From an uncultured Caryophanales bacterium (lineage in GTDB: Bacteria > Bacillota_I > Bacilli_A > RF39 > UBA660), in assembly GCA_948442255.1 (NCBI GenBank), contig CAOJRT010000006.1, positions 1 to 52,108 of the forward strand: DNA of 52,108 nucleotides, given 5' to 3'. Shown one piece after another: positions 35,254 through 42,683 of the stretch. The number at the start of each line of letters is the position of its first letter. Position 1 is the stretch's first letter. A program made the translations under genes and the position numbers. The notes under the pieces are model-generated. The model was not told where the DNA came from, searched no databases, and was given only the letters and a program-made list of their open reading frames with translations.

Positions 35254-35282
35254 ATTATACTATTAACCTCTTCGTAAAGCAA
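35254..35282 (-). promoter_or_regulatory. Promoter of uppS-cdsA-rseP
   Basis: On the minus strand, TTGCTT (35277-35282) and TATAAT (35254-35259) are 17 nt apart. Confidence 0.7.
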
Positions 35283-35304
35283 GAAACAACGTATTTTTAT
35301 ATAA

Positions 35305-35327
35305 ACAAAAAGAGACTAAGGTCTCTT
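35305..35327 (-). terminator. Terminator after rpsP-khpA
   Basis: AAGAGAC pairs with GTCTCTT around a 4-nt loop, followed by T on the minus strand. It overlaps the khpA stop codon. Confidence 0.75.
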
Positions 35328-35571
35328 AGAAAGAATCAATGTTAATTTTTACATTATGAATTCCTTGGATATAAGCATGTGCTTGTACAAGTGTACGAAT
35401 AGCATTTGCCATTTTTCCATTTCTTCCAATCATAGTTCCCATATCGCTTTCATGAACAATAATTTCTAAGATAGTAGAATCTTCTTCTCCGCCAAATTGT
35501 TGTACACTTACCATATCAGGTTCTTTAGCAATATTTTTAACAAGGTATTCCGTAAATGCTTTTAGTTCCAT
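35326..35571 (-). CDS. khpA: KH-domain RNA-binding protein KhpA
   Basis: The 81-residue protein is a single KH domain with the GxxG loop as IGRNGKMA. KhpA binds RNA, usually with KhpB, and affects cell division and elongation in Firmicutes. It lies one nucleotide after rpsP, the conserved order in Firmicutes, but rimM and trmD do not follow. Confidence 0.92.
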   Translation of the reverse strand: MELKAFTEYLVKNIAKEPDMVSVQQFGGEEDSTILEIIVHESDMGTMIGRNGKMANAIRTLVQAHAYIQGIHNVKINIDSF

Positions 35572-35572
35572 T

Positions 35573-35848
35573 TTACTTACCTACTTTTTTTGATTCTGCA
35601 TGTTTAGCTATAATACCATTTTTACTTAATAAATTTCTAACAGTATCTGTTGGTTGTGCTCCTTGTGCTAACCAATATAATGCTTTTTCTTCATCGATTG
35701 TTACTTCATATTCTTTTGGAATTGGATTATATGTTCCAATTGTATCAATGAATCTTCCATCTCTAGGACTACGAGAGTCTGATGCTACAATTCTATAATG
35801 AGGTCTTTGTTTAGAACCTCCTCTTTTTAATCTTAATTTAACTGCCAT
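35573..35848 (-). CDS. rpsP: 30S ribosomal protein S16
   Basis: The 91-residue protein has the S16 N-terminal signature [19 protein letters not shown] and the [13 protein letters not shown] segment. It is a primary part of the small ribosomal subunit. An AAAGGAGGG ribosome site lies before the ATG. It leads a two-gene operon with khpA. Confidence 0.98.
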   Translation of the reverse strand: MAVKLRLKRGGSKQRPHYRIVASDSRSPRDGRFIDTIGTYNPIPKEYEVTIDEEKALYWLAQGAQPTDTVRNLLSKNGIIAKHAESKKVGK

Positions 35849-35880
35849 TTGTTATCCCTCCTTTGTTTTTAAGCATTTAT

Positions 35881-35909
35881 AATATAACAAAGAAAATATA
35901 CCTTGTCAA
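35881..35909 (-). promoter_or_regulatory. rpsP promoter
   Basis: On the minus strand, TTGACA (35904-35909) and TATATT (35881-35886) are 17 nt apart. Confidence 0.85.
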
Positions 35910-35924
35910 CCTTTTTAGGTTTAC

Positions 35925-35964
35925 AACAAAAAAAGATGATAACTTCTATGCTTTATCATCTTTT
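35925..35964 (-). terminator. cotE terminator
   Basis: A 12-bp stem (35931-35942 with 35953-35964) is followed on the minus strand by a T run. The cotE stop codon lies inside the loop side. Confidence 0.85.
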
Positions 35965-36473
35965 ATGTAATCTTCTTCTACTTTATCTACATCTTCATTT
36001 TCTTCATAAATATCGTCCCAAGGAAGTTCGTCTTCTTCAATAGCTATTTTTACTTTTCCTTCGCCCACTATTTCAACACCAAGTTCTTTTTCAATATGTA
36101 GTTCTACTTCTCCATTTTTAATTTTCACATCTTGAACAGTTGGTTGTTTTAAACTTCTAACAATAATTTCATTATCGTTATTTAAAGCGGCCATGTCTTT
36201 TACACGTAGACGCATTGCTTCATCATACGTAAAGCTTTTTGTGGTTACTCCTGTTTTGGAATCATTTTCATAAGAGTACCAAACATTTACATCAAATGAA
36301 CCATTAATATTCACTTCATTTTGATGGTTACTTCCAGCAAATTTGTGGTTGATGATCCAGCAGCCTAATACAGTATCAGGTGTTTGCTCTGTTTTTAAAG
36401 TATATACATTATTTGAAGTTTTTCTTCCTTTTCCAACGATTGTTTTGGTAACGATTTCTTTATAACTAGACAT
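35946..36473 (-). CDS. cotE: CotE-family outer spore coat protein
   Basis: The 175-residue protein matches CotE, the morphogenetic protein that organises the outer spore coat around the forespore in Bacilli. Key segments are YKEIVTKTIVGKGRKTSNN, DTVLGCWIINHKFAG and GSFDVNVWYSY. A very acidic tail follows, as in the family. I chose the ATG at 36473, with AGAGG 8 nt upstream, over a GTG at 36482. Its presence argues that the organism forms spores or descends from spore formers. The start lies inside a 17-bp inverted repeat. Confidence 0.9.
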   Translation of the reverse strand: MSSYKEIVTKTIVGKGRKTSNNVYTLKTEQTPDTVLGCWIINHKFAGSNHQNEVNINGSFDVNVWYSYENDSKTGVTTKSFTYDEAMRLRVKDMAALNNDNEIIVRSLKQPTVQDVKIKNGEVELHIEKELGVEIVGEGKVKIAIEEDELPWDDIYEENEDVDKVEEDYIKDDKA

Positions 36474-36517
36474 ATTATTCACCTCTAATTTAATTTATGC
36501 TTAGAGGTGAATAATAT
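36472..36517. promoter_or_regulatory. 17-bp inverted repeat over the cotE start region
   Basis: The arms 36472-36488 and 36501-36517 are perfectly complementary around a 12-nt loop, with no T run. On the minus strand the downstream arm holds the cotE ribosome site AGAGGTG and the first bases of the start codon. The loop holds GCATAAATTA, which resembles a sigma-E/sigma-K -10, and the upstream arm holds AATATT, a possible -35. It may be an operator or, in read-through RNA from rel, a structure masking the ribosome site. Confidence 0.6.
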
Positions 36518-36530
36518 TGCCAAAAATTTT

Positions 36531-37955
36531 TTATTTTAAATATTCTTTAATTTTTCTGATAGCTTTTGAGGTTTTAGCAAATGTTAACCATTCTTTTTTA
36601 GGATGAGCTTCTTCTTTTTTTATTAGGAGAATTCGATCTTTATTATTTAGTTGCTGATCTAATTTTACTTCTTGTCCATTGATAAAAGCTTTATCAAGGT
36701 GATTGCCTATATCTGTATGTAATTTATAAGCAAAATCCACTACCGTAGAACCTTCTGGTAGCTCAACGATATCTCCTTTTAAGGTATAAACATATATATT
36801 ATTAGTAAATATTTCTTTTTTTACTTGTTCAATGTAATCTTGATCATTGTTTACTATTTCATTTAAATCATGTAAAGTATTAAAGAATTGGTAATTCTTT
36901 TTCAATTCTTCTTGCATCTTTTTCTTCCCCTCTGATTGTAATAACTCCCAATAGGCCGCTAAACCTAATGTATTTATATTATCCATTTTTCTTGTTTTGA
37001 TCTGAATTTGTAATATATGATTAGAGGGTGCAAAAACGCTTGTATGTAAGGAACGATACATATTGGTTTTAGGACATGCAATGTAGTCTTTAAACTTGTT
37101 GGGCATTGGTTTATACAATTTATGAATAAGTCCTAATACTTGATAACAAGTTTCTTCATCTTCCACAATGATTTTACAATTTACTAAGTCATGAATTTGA
37201 TTTAATTTCTTTCCTTTTTTTATCTTTTTAAATAACTGGTATGCATTCCCAATTTTGGTTCTTATTGCACATTCTATCTTTTTATTAGCACAAGATGCGC
37301 TTATTTCTTCCGCAGCTATACGAAGACTTTCTTGGTAATCTATTTCTATTTCCTTTCTTCTTTTTTCTATTGTGTCATAAGCTTCCTTGTCAAGATAAGA
37401 AAAACAAATATCTTCTAATTCACATTTTAGATGAAAAGCTCCTATAAAATAAGCAAGTGGAACAAAAATATTTAAGGTTTCTTCTGCGCTACGTTTTTGT
37501 TTTTCAGGCGCTTTAAAACTAAGTGTTTGCATGTTATGTAATCGATCACATAGTTTTATAATAATTATTCGGACATCTTCATTTAAGCTATTAATTAGCC
37601 TTCTTATATTCGCATTTGTTGCTTCATTCTTGGTGTTAAAATGCATATTACTTATTTTGGTTACTCCATCCACTAAATGTGCAACATCTGAGCCAAAAAT
37701 TTGTTCTATTTCTGCTAAAGTAAAAGCTGTATCTTCCACTACATCATGTAGTAAGCCTGCACAAAGAGTTGCTCCATCTGCTTTCAGTTTCGTAAGATTC
37801 ATACAGACGTGCAAAGGGTGGATAATATATGGTTCTCCACTTTCTCTTTTTTGGTCTTTATGTGCAACAGAAGCAAATTCGTATGCTTTTTTAACATTCT
37901 CTACTTCTTCTTTATTATATTTTTCCACTTCTTTTAAGACATCTTCTATCCTCAT
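36531..37955 (-). CDS. Rel/SpoT-family ppGpp enzyme with degenerate synthetase domain
   Basis: The 474-residue protein has an HD hydrolase domain with His46, His70-Asp71 (GLLHDVVEDT) and Asp137 (CDRLHNM), all intact. The synthetase domain (about 225-345) is altered: the catalytic Glu of the family's EIQIRT motif is Gln316 in QIQIKT, the Arg of DLxxxR is Lys261, and the GRPK loop is not kept. A TGS domain follows (about 390-450), and the C-terminal ACT part is missing. It should mainly hydrolyse (p)ppGpp. GGTGAG precedes the ATG. Confidence 0.88.
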   Translation of the reverse strand: MRIEDVLKEVEKYNKEEVENVKKAYEFASVAHKDQKRESGEPYIIHPLHVCMNLTKLKADGATLCAGLLHDVVEDTAFTLAEIEQIFGSDVAHLVDGVTKISNMHFNTKNEATNANIRRLINSLNEDVRIIIIKLCDRLHNMQTLSFKAPEKQKRSAEETLNIFVPLAYFIGAFHLKCELEDICFSYLDKEAYDTIEKRRKEIEIDYQESLRIAAEEISASCANKKIECAIRTKIGNAYQLFKKIKKGKKLNQIHDLVNCKIIVEDEETCYQVLGLIHKLYKPMPNKFKDYIACPKTNMYRSLHTSVFAPSNHILQIQIKTRKMDNINTLGLAAYWELLQSEGKKKMQEELKKNYQFFNTLHDLNEIVNNDQDYIEQVKKEIFTNNIYVYTLKGDIVELPEGSTVVDFAYKLHTDIGNHLDKAFINGQEVKLDQQLNNKDRILLIKKEEAHPKKEWLTFAKTSKAIRKIKEYLK

Positions 37956-37991
37956 ATAAACTCACCTTTTTTGTATATTCATCATAGCACA

Positions 37992-38023
37992 AAAAAAGAA
38001 AAAAAACCATTAATATAATGGTT
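37992..38023 (-). terminator. Terminator after the cohesin/cadherin-like gene
   Basis: AACCATTA and TAATGGTT (38005-38012 with 38016-38023) form a stem with a 3-nt loop, followed by T8 on the minus strand. It overlaps the stop codon. Confidence 0.75.
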
Positions 38024-39854
38024 CGTCGTTTAGTATTTCTTTCTTCTTTTTGAAGTGATAATATACGAGTAAAATAGCTCCTATTAAGAGGACAACTAGA
38101 AATGGTGTTAATATCTTTTCTAGCCATTTTTTTAACACACTTTCTTCTGGTGTAAAGGAAGCATTAGTAAATACATAAGAAGTGTCTCCATTTGTTTTAA
38201 AATGAACATAGCCATTTTCAATTGTTGCTCCTTCTGTTAGTATTTTATAATCCCCTAGTTCATTAAAAGTATAAACCTTTATAACGCCATCTGCAAAAGT
38301 ATCTCCTACATATAACGTAATATCGATATCACTTGGTAGAGTCATTTCATAAGTAAGAGGTGATGTTGTAGTCTTTTTTAATGTTAATTGGTAATCTTTT
38401 CCTTTATTTAGTTGCACTTGATACAAAAGTCCACCATAAGAATTAATGACATTGTAAAAAAGGGAGTTGTTGTTTTTTAAAAGTGTTTCTAATTGCTCTT
38501 TCGTTAAAACATGGTTATTTGATTCATAGGCATTATAATGTAAAGTTTTATTTTCATATGGAGAGGTATTATTTAAATTATTTATAATTTCTACAGTACT
38601 TGGCGTTTTGTAAGCAATTAAAGTATATTTTGTCTCTTCTTCATTTGTTTCTACTACTCTTATTTCTATAACATTAAATCCTGTTTTTAAATTTTCATTT
38701 CCTAGTATTTCGACATTTGCGGTTTTACTTTCGGTTGTTGTCTTTATTTCTAATTTGTCTTTTTCTTTTGGTACACCGACTAAAAAGGATACTTTATTTT
38801 CTCCCAAATCTATAGTATTATTATCTACTATTAAGATATGTAATTTAGAGCTTTTTTTATCTTGTTCAATTTCTGTTTCACTTCTCGTAATGATAATTTT
38901 ATATGTTTTTTCATTTCCTCCTGTAGTAGTTACACGTAATTCGAAATAGTTTTGGCCCAGTAGTAAGTCTTTAGAGCCAGTTCCAATAACAGTTGCATTG
39001 AGATCTTCTGTTTGAGCGACAATTAAGACATTCGTAATGCTTCTACTTACTGTTGCATAATATGTATCTTCCCCTTTTTTATAAGTTATATCTGTATTCG
39101 TTACATTGAGGTTCTTTAATGAAGTATCTCCTGTTCGATTATCCGTTCTGGTAATCATAATCTCGTATGTCGTAGCAGAACCATCTTCGGCAGTTACCAT
39201 CACTTGGACGCGATTATCCCCATACTCTAATTTTCTTATACCATCTCCACTAATAGTTTGTCTTTCTTCTCCTTTCTCTGCTTTTACTTCTACTTCAGTT
39301 ACAGAAGAAGGAACTGTTAATGTATAATTATATGTTGTTTTACTGAATGTTGGAAATAACGCGTAACCATCGACATATAAAGCTCCAATTGCTGTATCGC
39401 TTCGGGGGGTTACTGCACTAATGGTAATTCCACTCATTGTTTGACTTACGGGATTTCCATCGCTATATAAAGCTGGAGCTGTTTCTTTTATATCTATTTT
39501 AGAACGACCTACTTCTAAAACACTTAATTTCATAACGACTTGTCCACCATATTCCCATGGAGATGTAGTATGATCTTTATCTATATAGATTGTACCCGAT
39601 TCTAAAGTATAGCTACCTTGACTTTGTGTCCAATAAATTTCTTCTAATTTTAGGTAAGAAGCATCATAATGGATACTGTAGTGTGCTTCACTAATTAAAA
39701 TATCTTGACCATAATCAATATTTAATTGCACATAAATAGAAGAACCTACTACAGGAGCTTGTGTTGATGCTGTTAAGGCTGTGGCCGCTTTACTTCCTAA
39801 AGGGCAAAGAAAAAGGATGCTAAAGAGAAAGAGTATATATTTTATTTTTTTCAT
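38010..39854 (-). CDS. Surface protein with cohesin-like and cadherin-like domains
   Basis: The 614-residue protein has a signal peptide (1-23, ending GSKA), a cohesin-like beta domain (about 25-150), and three cadherin-like beta-sandwich repeats (about 157-415). Each repeat has the pattern of a lone Tyr-rich strand and a TTYEIMITRT-type ending. A final membrane helix (about 583-600) and a basic tail follow. It is displayed outside the cell and anchored in the membrane, probably for adhesion or polysaccharide contact. It has its own terminator and is not in an operon. Confidence 0.8.
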   Translation of the reverse strand: MKKIKYILFLFSILFLCPLGSKAATALTASTQAPVVGSSIYVQLNIDYGQDILISEAHYSIHYDASYLKLEEIYWTQSQGSYTLESGTIYIDKDHTTSPWEYGGQVVMKLSVLEVGRSKIDIKETAPALYSDGNPVSQTMSGITISAVTPRSDTAIGALYVDGYALFPTFSKTTYNYTLTVPSSVTEVEVKAEKGEERQTISGDGIRKLEYGDNRVQVMVTAEDGSATTYEIMITRTDNRTGDTSLKNLNVTNTDITYKKGEDTYYATVSRSITNVLIVAQTEDLNATVIGTGSKDLLLGQNYFELRVTTTGGNEKTYKIIITRSETEIEQDKKSSKLHILIVDNNTIDLGENKVSFLVGVPKEKDKLEIKTTTESKTANVEILGNENLKTGFNVIEIRVVETNEEETKYTLIAYKTPSTVEIINNLNNTSPYENKTLHYNAYESNNHVLTKEQLETLLKNNNSLFYNVINSYGGLLYQVQLNKGKDYQLTLKKTTTSPLTYEMTLPSDIDITLYVGDTFADGVIKVYTFNELGDYKILTEGATIENGYVHFKTNGDTSYVFTNASFTPEESVLKKWLEKILTPFLVVLLIGAILLVYYHFKKKKEILNDEPLY

Positions 39855-39920
39855 GATATCACAATCCTTTTATTCTTTTTTATTATAGTATAAAATACGT
39901 TTCTTTTCAATTGTATACCA

Positions 39921-39949
39921 TTTACCTTTTTGGTAAATTTTTATATAAT
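39921..39949 (+). promoter_or_regulatory. Promoter of the HIT gene, with an inverted repeat
   Basis: TTTACC (39921-39926) and TATAAT (39944-39949) are 17 nt apart. ATTTACC (39920-39926) and GGTAAAT (39932-39938) form a dyad over the -35, a possible operator. Confidence 0.6.
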
Positions 39950-39964
39950 AGGAATGGTGATTTG

Positions 39965-40327
39965 ATGAAAGATTGTATATTTTGTAAGATTATGAAGGCC
40001 GAAATTCCTGCTAAAAAGATATATGAAGATGATGTTGTTATAGCTATATTAGATATTAATCCTGTTGTTGAAGGACATGTTTTGATTATTCCTAAAGAAC
40101 ATTTTGATAATTTTTATAGTATACCTGATTCTATTTTATTACATGTTTATGACGTTGCAAGAAAACTTAGTAAAGAAATTGTTTCCAAATTAAATAAAAC
40201 AGGTATTACTTTACAAATTAATCAAGGTTATACTTTAGTTAATCATTTTCATATGCATTTACTTCCTGATTATGAGACACCAAAATTAGAGAAAACAGTT
40301 GATGAAATTTATGAAATTTTAAAATAA
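39965..40327 (+). CDS. HIT-family nucleotide hydrolase/transferase
   Basis: The 120-residue protein has the N-terminal DCIFCKIMKAEIPA motif with paired Cys and the histidine triad NHFHMHLLP. HIT proteins of this Hint-like branch hydrolyse adenosine phosphoramidates or dinucleoside phosphates. I chose the ATG at 39965 because GGTGAT lies upstream; the longer frame to 39911 would start within the promoter. It is one of the few plus-strand genes and is followed by a strong terminator. Confidence 0.92.
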   Translation: MKDCIFCKIMKAEIPAKKIYEDDVVIAILDINPVVEGHVLIIPKEHFDNFYSIPDSILLHVYDVARKLSKEIVSKLNKTGITLQINQGYTLVNHFHMHLLPDYETPKLEKTVDEIYEILK

Positions 40328-40354
40328 GATTCCTTTTTTTACAGGAATCTTTTT
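40326..40354 (+). terminator. Terminator of the HIT gene
   Basis: AAGATTCC and GGAATCTT (40326-40333 with 40344-40351) are followed by T. It lies between convergent genes and probably works in both directions. Confidence 0.75.
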
Positions 40355-40767
40355 AAATTGTTTATATTAATTGTGATTATATTTTGTAATTCTTTTGCCA
40401 AGCGAAGGATTTTTTTATCTGCTCCTTCATAATTATTTAGTTTTTCCGTTATCGCAATTAACCCCATATTATTTCCTTCAATCATCATTTTCGCGATATT
40501 AGAAGAGGAGTCATCCTTCATTAATTTCATTTTGGCATCTAAGTAGGTCATTAGTTTTGCCATTTTAGAAACATTTTTTCTTTCACTATTAGAAGCAGAT
40601 AATAGTTTAATTGCTTTTGTACAAATGGTGTAATAATCATTTTCTTGCTCTTTGATTAGCTTTAGTAATTTTTTGTCTTTTATATCTGACTTAATGTTTT
40701 CTATTCCGATAACTCCCATTTTAGAATTTTCATAAATATAATGTAATAATTCTATATCTTCGTTCAT
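40339..40767 (-). CDS. Hypothetical four-helix protein
   Basis: The 142-residue protein looks all-helical, with a layout like ferritin-like DUF2383-type proteins: a first helix LLHYIYENSKMGVIGIENI and a later SNIAKMMIEGNNMGLIAI. No metal ligands are obvious enough to claim activity. It is found convergent with the HIT gene and shares its terminator. The function is unknown. Confidence 0.5.
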   Translation of the reverse strand: MNEDIELLHYIYENSKMGVIGIENIKSDIKDKKLLKLIKEQENDYYTICTKAIKLLSASNSERKNVSKMAKLMTYLDAKMKLMKDDSSSNIAKMMIEGNNMGLIAITEKLNNYEGADKKILRLAKELQNIITININNLKRFL

Positions 40768-40854
40768 ATTATTTCACCCATTTATAGTATGGGATTTTTT
40801 TCATTTTCTATACCAGCTTCTTGTTTGTGATTTTATAAAGAAGTGTCAATTTGA

Positions 40855-40885
40855 GAAAAAAATAGAAGCATTTCACACTTCTATT
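40855..40885 (-). terminator. Terminator of the 40873 surface gene
   Basis: AATAGAAG pairs with CTTCTATT (40861-40868 with 40878-40885), followed by T7 on the minus strand. Confidence 0.7.
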
Positions 40886-42552
40886 AAGGATCCTTTTATA
40901 ACTTTCTCATTAGTGCTGCTTCTACTAATGATTTCTTCTACTATTGCCTCATTTTCCTTAGAATAATTTATTACAATTTCATTTTTCCTCTCACTGAATT
41001 CGTAAGATAATGAAAATACACCTATTATATTTGTTAAACTAATCGCATTCAAGTTAATTGTACCACTTATTAATGGAGAATCTGCAAACATATTATTTAT
41101 TGTAGTAGCATTAGTAAAATCTAAATTCGAAATGGCAATATTTTTCAAATTAGGGGTATGCATAAAAGTTTGGCTAAAATTTTTTATATTTGAAGTATTC
41201 CAATTAGCAGTATCGATAGCTTCTAAAGCATTGCAATTATGAAAAGTATTAGACATATTTGTTACATTATTTAAATCCCAATTGCTTGTATCTCCTAAGC
41301 TAATTAAGGAAGTAGCATTGTTGAATGCATAGGCCATTGAAGTTAGATTAGATAAATCCCATCCAGCTGTATTTAATTCCGTTAAAGAGGAAACTCCTTG
41401 AAAAGTATAATCCATACTATTTAATTTTGACAATCCCCAACTAGATGTATCTCCGAGAGATTTTAAAGCTATGTCACTCACAAAAGTTGAATTCATATTT
41501 ACCACATTATTTAAATTCCAATTAGAAGTTTCTAGAAATTCTAGTTTAGAGCAATTCATAAAAGTATTGTTTAAATTAGTTACCTTTGCTAAATTCCAAG
41601 AAGAGGTATCTAAAATTTGTAAAGAAGACATACCATAAAACATAGCTGTCATAATTTCTATTAAAGATGTGTCTAAAATTTCTCCTCCTTCTATTTTTGT
41701 AACATTTACAAAGCCATAAAAAGCTGCATTTGAGTTTGAATTCGCATATAAACTTCCATCGCCTTCGATATGTAGATTATACATAGTTGTATCTTCTGCA
41801 TTTTCTACTATATAGGCTATAACTCTACCATCTTGTTCTGTAGAAAAATCTGCTGTTGCTATCGCATTTGCAGGAGTATTGATTTTGTTATCTAAAATGA
41901 TTGTTTTTACTTGTTTATTATCTAAATCTGGAAATGATAAGGCTCCCGCTTTTATTATAGCTGGTTCTTTTTTTACTTCTTCTCTTTCCTGCGCATTCTC
42001 ATCACTTTGGGTATACTCGATTTGTAATTCTAAATCTAAGTCTAAGTCGGATGAAGGAAGATCTAAAGCACTATCAACTTCTTTAAATTCCACTCTTACT
42101 TTGATTCTTTCACTTGTTTTTTGTGCTAGTAAGTCATATTGCTTTATTGGGGCTCCATCGCTATAGGTGGTTTCAAAGGAAATGTACTTGGCATTTTCTT
42201 CACTTATTCCTACCTTGGTCACTCTATTTACCATAGCGTCCATGGCTCCATCATTTACTGTATCGACTTCGAATTCATAATACTCGCCTGGTTTTGTAAA
42301 TGTGACACCGAATGTTATTAAAGTTTTACTTGTATCAATCGTTAAGGGTTCTCTTGCCGTAACACTTCCTTCTTGCTCTGCCTCATTAGCAAAATGGATA
42401 TCCCAAGAACTTTTTGCAATATTCGTTGTTCCATTTATTTGTAACATCTGGCTCAAGTAAGCTGATCCTAAAGATACACAAAGCAATAATAACAATAATA
42501 TTCCTATAATGATGATATTCCTTTTTTTATTATTTTTTTCTTTATTTGTCAT
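40873..42552 (-). CDS. TasA-like N-terminus with PARCEL/BspA-like repeats (paralogue A)
   Basis: The protein of about 559 residues has a signal/anchor helix (about 12-36, with GSAYLSQ), a TasA/camelysin-like domain (about 37-190, GEYYEFEVDTVNDGAMDA) and then DUF285-type repeats. The repeats have the pattern DTSSWNLxxVTNLNNTF, repeated roughly every 24 residues, as in Mycoplasma PARCEL and BspA-like proteins. It is likely an exposed adhesin or matrix protein. I chose ATG 42552 with GGAG 8 nt upstream. The first 200 residues are almost identical to those of the gene at 48692. Confidence 0.85.
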   Translation of the reverse strand: MTNKEKNNKKRNIIIIGILLLLLLCVSLGSAYLSQMLQINGTTNIAKSSWDIHFANEAEQEGSVTAREPLTIDTSKTLITFGVTFTKPGEYYEFEVDTVNDGAMDAMVNRVTKVGISEENAKYISFETTYSDGAPIKQYDLLAQKTSERIKVRVEFKEVDSALDLPSSDLDLDLELQIEYTQSDENAQEREEVKKEPAIIKAGALSFPDLDNKQVKTIILDNKINTPANAIATADFSTEQDGRVIAYIVENAEDTTMYNLHIEGDGSLYANSNSNAAFYGFVNVTKIEGGEILDTSLIEIMTAMFYGMSSLQILDTSSWNLAKVTNLNNTFMNCSKLEFLETSNWNLNNVVNMNSTFVSDIALKSLGDTSSWGLSKLNSMDYTFQGVSSLTELNTAGWDLSNLTSMAYAFNNATSLISLGDTSNWDLNNVTNMSNTFHNCNALEAIDTANWNTSNIKNFSQTFMHTPNLKNIAISNLDFTNATTINNMFADSPLISGTINLNAISLTNIIGVFSLSYEFSERKNEIVINYSKENEAIVEEIISRSSTNEKVIKGSLIEV

Positions 42553-42584
42553 ATACTTCACTCCACTATTTTATTATTGTAATT

Positions 42585-42614
42585 ATTATACCTTTTTTAG
42601 AAGAGTAAAGTCAA
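42585..42614 (-). promoter_or_regulatory. Promoter of paralogue A
   Basis: On the minus strand, TTGACT (42609-42614) and TATAAT (42585-42590) are 18 nt apart. The same element precedes the gene at 48692. Confidence 0.7.
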
Positions 42615-42659
42615 TTGATAGCAAGAGGAGAAATTTTACTTTCTGTTACAATTTCACAT

Positions 42660-42683
42660 ATAAAAAGAGGTTTTATACCTCTT
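42660..42683 (-). terminator. Terminator of the RNase J-like gene
   Basis: AAGAGGT pairs with ACCTCTT (42665-42671 with 42677-42683), followed by T on the minus strand. Confidence 0.7.

Noticed and set aside
37915-38127. Small gene overlapping the 3' end of the cohesin/cadherin-like gene
   Set aside because: It crosses a strong terminator and overlaps two well-supported genes in other frames, without a ribosome site or recognisable motif.
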